DNA of 10,535 bases from NCBI GenBank assembly GCA_934589665.1, contig CAKTOJ010000057.1, forward strand, positions 1-10,535. Reading direction: 5' to 3'. A program made the translations under genes and the position numbers. Under the pieces are notes generated by a model, which worked only from the letters and a program-made list of their open reading frames with translations, made no database searches and was not told the DNA's origin. Shown one piece after another: positions 6,157 through 10,535 of this stretch (its first letter is position 1; each line of letters opens with the position of its first letter). Source of the DNA: an uncultured Oscillospiraceae bacterium (GTDB lineage Bacteria; Bacillota; Clostridia; Oscillospirales; Oscillospiraceae).

Positions 6157-7029
6157 TCAGGAAACTCCGTAGATCTGATAGATTTCTTCAACGCTGACCG
6201 TTCTGCCGAGAATTGCGCACAGCTCCTCCGATCGTGCGGAAAAAAGCATTGCAATCAATGCCCGGACATCCTCTTTTCTGCCGTAGTGGATTTGGTTGTG
6301 GCAATTGCTGCAAAGGGAGAAAATATTTTGCTCCCGATCCAGATTTACGCCGAAATAGCCGGTGAAGGATATGGGAATCAGATGGTGGGGCTCCATATAT
6401 AAAAAGCGGCTGTTTCTGCGAAGGAACGATGTGTGAGAGGAGTTCACCTCACACATATGTGCCGCACGGGCGAGTGCCCGTTTGGCAACAGCCGGATCAC
6501 GGGGATAGATGATGCGCTTCCCGAAAACGCGGAATGCGGGTTTCTTCTGCGGATTGTTTGAAAGAGAAAATGACGTGGGAGCTGTGCCGGTGTCTTCTTC
6601 GGCGACCCGGGCAATGTAGCGGGCTTCTTCCTCCGCCTCATCTGCGGGCAGTGCATCGGGGGACAGGGGGAGGGAGGAGAGCTTTTGGTAAAACGGCAGC
6701 GTAAACAGCCTTGTTTCCTCCAACGGCATATTCTGCGCCTGAATTATCAGCTGGTCCAGATATCTTTTTCCCTTTTCGGTGATGAGCCAGTTTCCGTCTC
6801 CGCCGGACCTCATATAGCCGTCTGACACCAGATGCTGCCGTTCATACGAAAAGTTGTTCCGCCACTTGGCCTCAGAGGGGCGGGATGGACCCGGCGTGTC
6901 ATTCGCATCATTTTTATGCCAGTAATGACGGTCGTTGATATGCTGAAGAACCTGGCGGCGCTTTCCGCCGCCGCCAAGTTCATCCATGGCGTAGAGAAGG
7001 ACCAATTTCATTTGTTCCGACTGCGTCAT
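6157..7029 (-). CDS. HNH endonuclease with N-terminal winged-helix-like domain (restriction subunit)
   Basis: A 290-residue protein. The N-terminal part (about 1-95, with WRNNFSYERQHLVSDGYM and WLITEKGKRYLDQL) resembles the winged-helix domain found at the N-terminus of Mrr-type restriction proteins. A charged linker (about 125-165) leads to a C-terminal HNH nuclease: C193, then EPHHLIPIS with H215/H216, N235, and LCSNCHNQIHYG with C240, C243, H244, N245 and H248, the set expected for the metal and the structural zinc. It probably cuts DNA in the cytoplasm as the restriction partner of the methyltransferase. The two genes overlap by ATGA, and AAGGAG lies 11 bases before the ATG inside the methyltransferase 3' end. 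Its recognition site and dependence on methylation are unknown. A modification-dependent nuclease is possible given the Mrr-like domain. Confidence 0.82.
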   Translation of the reverse strand: MTQSEQMKLVLLYAMDELGGGGKRRQVLQHINDRHYWHKNDANDTPGPSRPSEAKWRNNFSYERQHLVSDGYMRSGGDGNWLITEKGKRYLDQLIIQAQNMPLEETRLFTLPFYQKLSSLPLSPDALPADEAEEEARYIARVAEEDTGTAPTSFSLSNNPQKKPAFRVFGKRIIYPRDPAVAKRALARAAHMCEVNSSHTSFLRRNSRFLYMEPHHLIPISFTGYFGVNLDREQNIFSLCSNCHNQIHYGRKEDVRALIAMLFSARSEELCAILGRTVSVEEIYQIYGVS

Positions 7030-9011
7030 CTCTGGTCACACTCCTTTTGAAAAGATAGAATGGGATATGTGATGAACCTTTCAATAAATGCCTCCACAAA
7101 ATGATGAATGGCCATGTCCAGTTCTTTGCTGCAATGCTCCTGGCCAAAACGGATCACGCTATGCAGTGTTTTTCCAAACGCCTGCTGCCAGTCCGTGCCG
7201 GGAGCATACAGGCGGATCATGGAAAGCTGCTGGAGATTTATGTTTGCCCGCGTTGTATAGACAACAGAGACCCGCTGAATCTCCTGACGGTAGAACCGGC
7301 TGCGGAAGTATGCCGCCGCATACCGGGGATCGATCCGGTTGACGTCATAGGGGCGCAGACGCTTCAGATAAGCGCTGTATACGGCGGTGCGGTCCTTTAG
7401 AACTGCGCTGCAGCAGGCCAGTTCATCTACGCTCTCGCTGGCCCGGCTTAGAAGGATGTCTCCCGCGCGAAGAGCATATTTGCACGCTTTCTCTTTCGGC
7501 AATTGTACTTGGGCAGACAGTGATTCCGGCAGGAACATGTGATGAATCACAGCTTTTGTATCTGCCATGGGAACGCCTTGCCCGAAGGCGGCTTTCTTTG
7601 CGGTGACACCGCCAGCAATTTCGTATACGTCCGTCAGATACAACCTTTTCCAGTCCCGGGGGATACCGGCTGTTTTCCATTTCCGGATGCTTTCACAGAG
7701 ACCGGGAGAAGAAATATACTCACACAGTGCGTCTGCCGAAGCCTTAAAATCGTCGGACAGCTGCTGATCAGAAGCCAGCGGCAAGGGTTTTGGGCTCGTG
7801 TAGAGATTTGGACTGAGAACACAGCCATTTTCCGCGATCCTCCCGATGGGGACCGCCGCATACCATTCCGCAGCCTGCAGGCGGCTGTTCCTCCGGTACT
7901 GGTGGAGAAGTGCGGCAGTCTTCTGTATGTCCTGCGGGTCAGAGAAATCCAGCCGCCTTGCATCGGCAAGGAGCACGGTGTCCCGACAGGCATCTTTATT
8001 TATGATCCATGCACAGCAGGGAACCCGTGTTCCGTGGAAGAGTCCTGCCGGAAGAGCAAAGATCGCTTCCACCCATCCGTCGCGGAGAATCCGCCTCCGG
8101 ATTTCCTGCTCCGCATGGGTTTGAGTCGTCAGTGTCCCGTTGGGAAGAAGTACGGCGGCCCGGCCGGTGGGAGAGAGATGGCGGAGAATGTGCTGAAGCC
8201 ATGCGAAATTAGCATTTTTGCGCGGCGGGAGTCCATATTGCCAATGAATATTCTCGGATGCGGTGCTGCTTTTGTCCCAGTCGGGAAGATTGAAGGGCGG
8301 ATTTGCAAGGATGTAATCAAAAGAACGGTTCTGGTGCAGATCTTCCAGCAGCGTATTGGCCGGGCGCTGTCCAAGATCTGCAGAAAGCCCCCGCAGAATC
8401 AGGTTCATCCGGCAGACGGAACGGGATTTGGAGTCGAGGGACTGACCATACAGCCGCAGCTTTTGGCAGGGGTATGAAAGTGCTGTGGCCCACAGCATGG
8501 AGCCGCTTCCACAGCATGGGTCATATAGGCTTCCGCCATGCTCGATTTCCAGCAGCCCCGCCATCCATTGGATGATTGATGTGGGGGTGAAATAATCGCC
8601 GGAGTTGGGTGCGGGATCGCACACATTTTGCGGGGTGCCTTTCATAAAAATGCCGAAGGGAATAACGAAGCTGGCAGGCAGCTTTGCCAGCTGCTGCACC
8701 AGTGCTTTCAGCGTGCGTTCATCTGCATTGCAGCATGCGGACAAATCCGGAGCAAACGGCAGATCGGCTTTTACGTGGTCAATGGCCTGTTTTATGGCGG
8801 GGAGCATTTGGCTGTCCGCTCGACAGGCTTCCTCTGCGAGCTTTTGCCACAAGGCTTTGCAGTTGTGAGGAGTTAGCGTGCTGCCATCGGGCTGCGCCGC
8901 AGCTGGCATGGAAGATAAATACCGGATGATCAGCAGGCAGTTGAGCAGGTCCGGGTCTATATGGCGGATCATCTTCTGGATATCCGCTGGGAACAGCTGG
9001 AAATTATTCAT
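7026..9011 (-). CDS. N6-adenine DNA methyltransferase fused to an HsdS-like recognition domain
   Basis: A 661-residue protein joining an HsdM-type methyltransferase to a single target-recognition domain. Residues ~1-130 form a helical N-terminal region. GDYFTP (138-143), the AdoMet-binding DPCCGSG (164-170) and catalytic NPPF (237-240) are the gamma-class N6-adenine motifs in the usual HsdM order. Residues ~455-605 look like one HsdS half, with VYEIAGGVTAKKA near its start and GDILLSRASES at 517-527, followed by a C-terminal helix. It should methylate host DNA at a sequence chosen by its own domain. A TTG at 9026 could extend it by five residues, but ATG 9011 is preferred because GAGAGGGG lies 5 bases upstream of it. 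It overlaps the HNH gene by ATGA. No HsdR-type helicase gene is present nearby. Confidence 0.87.
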   Translation of the reverse strand: MNNFQLFPADIQKMIRHIDPDLLNCLLIIRYLSSMPAAAQPDGSTLTPHNCKALWQKLAEEACRADSQMLPAIKQAIDHVKADLPFAPDLSACCNADERTLKALVQQLAKLPASFVIPFGIFMKGTPQNVCDPAPNSGDYFTPTSIIQWMAGLLEIEHGGSLYDPCCGSGSMLWATALSYPCQKLRLYGQSLDSKSRSVCRMNLILRGLSADLGQRPANTLLEDLHQNRSFDYILANPPFNLPDWDKSSTASENIHWQYGLPPRKNANFAWLQHILRHLSPTGRAAVLLPNGTLTTQTHAEQEIRRRILRDGWVEAIFALPAGLFHGTRVPCCAWIINKDACRDTVLLADARRLDFSDPQDIQKTAALLHQYRRNSRLQAAEWYAAVPIGRIAENGCVLSPNLYTSPKPLPLASDQQLSDDFKASADALCEYISSPGLCESIRKWKTAGIPRDWKRLYLTDVYEIAGGVTAKKAAFGQGVPMADTKAVIHHMFLPESLSAQVQLPKEKACKYALRAGDILLSRASESVDELACCSAVLKDRTAVYSAYLKRLRPYDVNRIDPRYAAAYFRSRFYRQEIQRVSVVYTTRANINLQQLSMIRLYAPGTDWQQAFGKTLHSVIRFGQEHCSKELDMAIHHFVEAFIERFITYPILSFQKECDQR

Positions 9012-9022
9012 AAATACCCCTC

Positions 9023-9124
9023 TCAATTGAAGATGCGGATGTATTTCTCCGGCAGGGAGCAGCGATGGAGGATATAGTCGGCTCTGCTTTCGGAGGAAAG
9101 CGGCGGCTGTCGGTGTAAGTCCTG
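9023..9124 (-). pseudogene. Possible remnant of a gene's 3' end upstream of the methyltransferase
   Basis: A 33-codon open stretch runs from just after a TAA (9125-9127) to a TGA (9023-9025). It has no ATG, GTG or TTG start. Its last part reads SSESRADYILHRCSLPEKY then IRIFN, which has the look of real protein rather than a random frame. I do not recognise it. It lies in the presumed 5' leader of the methyltransferase transcript and ends 12 bases before that gene's ATG. It may be the tail of a gene cut off when the restriction locus inserted or when the neighbouring two-component genes were deleted. Confidence 0.3.
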
Positions 9125-9130
9125 TTACTT

Positions 9131-9158
9131 ATCATACATGTTTAAGAGCTTTTTTCAA
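9131..9158 (-). promoter_or_regulatory. Probable promoter of the methyltransferase-HNH operon
   Basis: On the minus strand, TTGAAA (9153-9158) and TATGAT (9131-9136) are 16 bases apart, both close to the sigma-A consensus. The transcript would start near 9124 and carry a leader of about 110 bases. I see no controller-protein gene or clear operator, so how the operon avoids early nuclease expression is not evident beyond gene order (methyltransferase first). Confidence 0.5.
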
Positions 9159-9180
9159 CAGCATTTCATGATTCAGACGA

Positions 9181-9807
9181 TTATGCATCACGTTCCCTGC
9201 TGTATAGCTCCCTGCAGGTGACGGACCGGCGCCTGACAGAGCCGTCACCCATTGCACGGCAGCTCGACGAAGAAACAGTTGATGCCGTCACGTGGTTTTC
9301 CACGGCGTTGGAGTCGTAGCCCCACACGCGGGCAAGAATGACCTCCCCGCACAAAAGCGTGCAGGAGGAAAGGTCGAGTGCCGTGCTGCCGCAGCACAGC
9401 TCGTCCACCTGCGTGCCCTGCCGGCGCAGAAGTGCGTTGACGCAGGCAAGCAGCTCACGGGAATCAAAGGACTTGGTGAGGTAGTAATCTGCGCCGGCGT
9501 TCAGGCCCTCGATGCGGTCCTCCCGCCCGGATTTCGCCGTGAGCATCAGGAGCGGCGTGGTACAGCGCTTGGCGCGCACCTCGCGTGCGACCTGATAGCC
9601 GTTGAGCTTCGGCATCATCACGTCCGGGATCAGCAGATCGCAGATGCCAGACTCCGTGTACTCTGCGCCGCTCTCGCCGTCGCAGACCGTTTCGACCTCA
9701 AAGCCCTTCTGCATCAGCAGGTCGCAGACCGAATCGGACAGCAGCTTATCGTCCTCAATGACCGGTATTTTCTTGGGAGCCGACCTCTCATTTCTTAGTG
9801 ATGCCAT
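9181..9807 (-). pseudogene. Decayed OmpR-family response regulator
   Basis: Receiver domain plus part of a winged-helix output domain. The receiver keeps the acidic pair of IEDD, the phosphate-accepting Asp of PDVMMPKLNGY (residue 62 counted from ATG 9807), LMLTA and the Lys of LTKSF. The family's KPF is here KSF, and prolines replace usual hydrophobics in KKIPVIEDD and LLIPDVMM. The output domain jumps from CTLLCGE straight to VILARVWGYDSNAVENHV, missing most of the segment between (junction near 9343). After 9289 the frame is unrelated. ATG 9807 overlaps a TATAAT box and lacks a ribosome site, so it is probably not the original start. GAGAGG stands 9 bases before an AAG (9772-9774) exactly where an ATG would begin 'MKI.VIEDD', suggesting a lost start codon. 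It cannot be a working DNA-binding regulator. Confidence 0.75.
9245..9292 (-). pseudogene. Possible C-terminal tail of a sensor histidine kinase
   Basis: In a frame different from the response regulator, 9292 to 9245 reads RDGINCFFVELPCNG and then stops. FFVELP followed closely by the stop is the usual end of a histidine kinase ATPase domain. It begins exactly where the response-regulator similarity breaks off, so a deletion may have joined the regulator to the end of its partner kinase. The match is short and could be chance. Confidence 0.35.
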
Positions 9808-9811
9808 TATA
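9806..9811 (-). promoter_or_regulatory. -10 box of the decayed response-regulator gene
   Basis: A perfect TATAAT on the minus strand that overlaps the ATG at 9807. With transcription starting near 9800, the first codon must lie further in, which fits the GAGAGG and lost-start position at 9772-9774. There is no good -35 box at 16-18 bases, as expected of a promoter needing an activator. Confidence 0.4.
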
Positions 9812-9850
9812 CTAATCCGCTTTTCTGAAAGGAAGCTGAAAATTCGACTG

Positions 9851-9900
9851 TTCACAGTTCTTTTACACTTGGGGCAGGCCGTTTTCAGCATTGTTTCAGC
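9851..9900. repeat. Two pairs of 11-base-period direct repeats, candidate response-regulator sites
   Basis: TTTCAGC occurs at 9883-9889 and 9894-9900, and the related pair TTCACA (9851-9856) and TTTACA (9862-9867) has the same 11-base spacing. OmpR/PhoB-type regulators bind such tandem half-sites one helical turn apart. They lie in the space between the divergent response-regulator and efflux-adaptor remnants, where a shared binding site is expected. Confidence 0.4.
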
Positions 9901-9972
9901 TTTGCCTGCTATTGTTTGCAGCAGAAAAAACGGATCGTCATCGCTGTATCCATTATTTGAAGGAGGGTTCTC

Positions 9973-10290
9973 ATGGAGATCAGTAAACTGCGAGTCATGG
10001 CCGCAGAGGAGACCGCCGCGGATGCGGCGCCGGAAAAGCCGCCGCTGCTTGCGCGGATGCGGGAGAAGCTGCCGAAAAAAGCCAAGCCGAAAGCAGGCAC
10101 TTCTCGCGCTTGCGGCCGTTAGGGCGACCTTTCTGCAGGAGAACATCGCGGGGCAGACGGTGACGAGAGCAAAATGAAGGCCACGCTGACCAACGGCAGC
10201 GGGACCGTGAGCAAATACCTCTGCGCGGTCTCCTCCGGCGGCTGCTGCGGTATTGCCCTCAGCCGCCGCGATTCGACCTGCAGCCGCGTT
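9973..10290 (+). pseudogene. Broken efflux periplasmic-adaptor (membrane fusion protein) gene
   Basis: A good ribosome site (AAGGAGG, 9960-9966) leads to ATG 9973. The frame gives 49 codons with a basic, Pro/Ala-rich cytoplasmic start (for example PPLLARMREKLPKKAKPK) and stops at TAG 10120-10122. Around 10092 the membrane-segment-like QALLALAAV continues in another frame, which then reads about 19 more codons to a TGA at 10175-10177. Thus a frameshift breaks the protein, and the hydrophobic segment is cut short. From 10174 a frame beginning MKATLTNGSGTV may be a further piece. N-termini of this type belong to MacA/HlyD-like adaptors of ABC exporters in gut clostridia; this identification is from general resemblance. 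No ABC transporter genes follow. The position divergent from a response regulator fits the usual layout of such efflux loci. Confidence 0.5.
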
Positions 10291-10295
10291 GACCA

Positions 10296-10327
10296 AAAGT
10301 GGAGAAGCCATAAGGCTTCTCCACTTT
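10296..10327. terminator. Perfect hairpin terminator, probably bidirectional
   Basis: AAAGTGGAGAAGCC pairs exactly with GGCTTCTCCACTTT around ATAA, with T-rich sequence on the plus-strand side. It lies between the efflux-adaptor remnant and the convergent membrane-protein gene and may stop both. Confidence 0.85.
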
Positions 10328-10415
10328 CTTTGCTTATATAAGGCTCGTATTTGCGTGTTTTTGTGCGCTGTCAAGCGCTAGGAATAATCATATGGATAAA
10401 GAGAAAAAGCGCCTT

Positions 10416-10535
10416 TTATTTCAGGATCGCAACGCCGAGGAATGCCCAGATGATCAGAAATGCCCAAACGCAGGCGACTGCAAACCAGTTGGCACGCAGA
10501 ACCTCCTTCGTGTTGTCACAGTGCGCGATGCCGAG
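10416..10535 (-). CDS. C-terminus of a membrane protein (partial)
   Basis: The last 39 codons of a gene open at the right edge of the window, ending in TAA (10416-10418). The sequence has a short polar stretch (HCDNTKEVLRANW) followed by one strongly hydrophobic segment, FAVACVWAFLIIWAFLGVAI, and a final lysine. This is a C-terminal membrane helix, as found in transporters of several families; sodium-dependent symporters are one possibility, but so short a piece does not decide it. The perfect hairpin at 10296-10327 is its likely terminator. Confidence 0.65.
   Translation of the reverse strand, partial: LGIAHCDNTKEVLRANWFAVACVWAFLIIWAFLGVAILK

Noticed and set aside
7539..8477. A 312-codon plus-strand open frame inside the methyltransferase gene
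   Set aside because: The minus-strand frame carries the methyltransferase motifs; this one shows no domain and no ribosome site.
9218..9248. GTGACGG/CCGTCAC inverted repeat after the response-regulator remnant
   Set aside because: 7-base arms with a 17-base loop and no T-run; not a convincing terminator, and it lies within the kinase-tail-like and deleted region.
9808..10374. N-terminal extension of the response-regulator frame to a 397-residue protein
   Set aside because: The added part is antisense to the adaptor remnant and spans two promoter regions and a terminator; receiver similarity begins only near 9774.

Overview
The window looks like chromosome from a fairly GC-rich gut-type Firmicute, most likely class Clostridia near the Oscillospirales. 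This is inferred from family make-up (Rrf2-type regulator next to a cysteine synthase, a BlaI/BlaR1-like pair, a decayed response-regulator/efflux-adaptor locus), strong AGGAGG ribosome sites and consensus sigma-A promoters. No ribosomal RNA, tRNA or CRISPR array was seen.

Left part (1-3107), sulfur metabolism. The 3' end of a cysteine desulfurase is followed 38 bases later by a TtcA-family tRNA thiolation enzyme, and the pair ends at a strong hairpin terminator. A convergent Rrf2-family regulator carrying three clustered cysteines is divergent from cysK. The space between them holds two good promoters, an inverted repeat on each promoter, and a 13-codon upstream reading frame (MSFHQALRCCRCQ) with three cysteine codons out of four near its end. 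This is the best candidate for an undescribed control element: a cysteine-responsive leader peptide for cysK. cysK ends at a perfect terminator.

Middle (3183-6039), a BlaI/BlaR1-like sensor-repressor operon on the minus strand. The repressor and membrane metallopeptidase genes overlap by ATGA. A perfect inverted repeat just downstream of a TTGACA promoter is a likely autoregulatory operator. The membrane protein has the M56 peptidase domain, but its large outer domain is not a recognisable penicillin-binding domain.

Right part (6157-10330), accessory and decaying DNA. An N6-adenine methyltransferase fused to a single HsdS-like recognition domain is translationally coupled to an HNH nuclease with an N-terminal winged-helix-like domain. 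This is a compact two-gene restriction-modification system, and by eye it is less GC-rich than its neighbours. Beyond it lie remnants of a two-component system and a divergently transcribed efflux adaptor. The response regulator has lost its apparent start codon and much of its DNA-binding domain and may run into a histidine-kinase tail; the adaptor is frameshifted and truncated. 11-base-period direct repeats, a likely binding site for the lost regulator, remain between them. A perfect hairpin terminator closes the region, and the window ends in the C-terminus of a membrane protein read from the minus strand.
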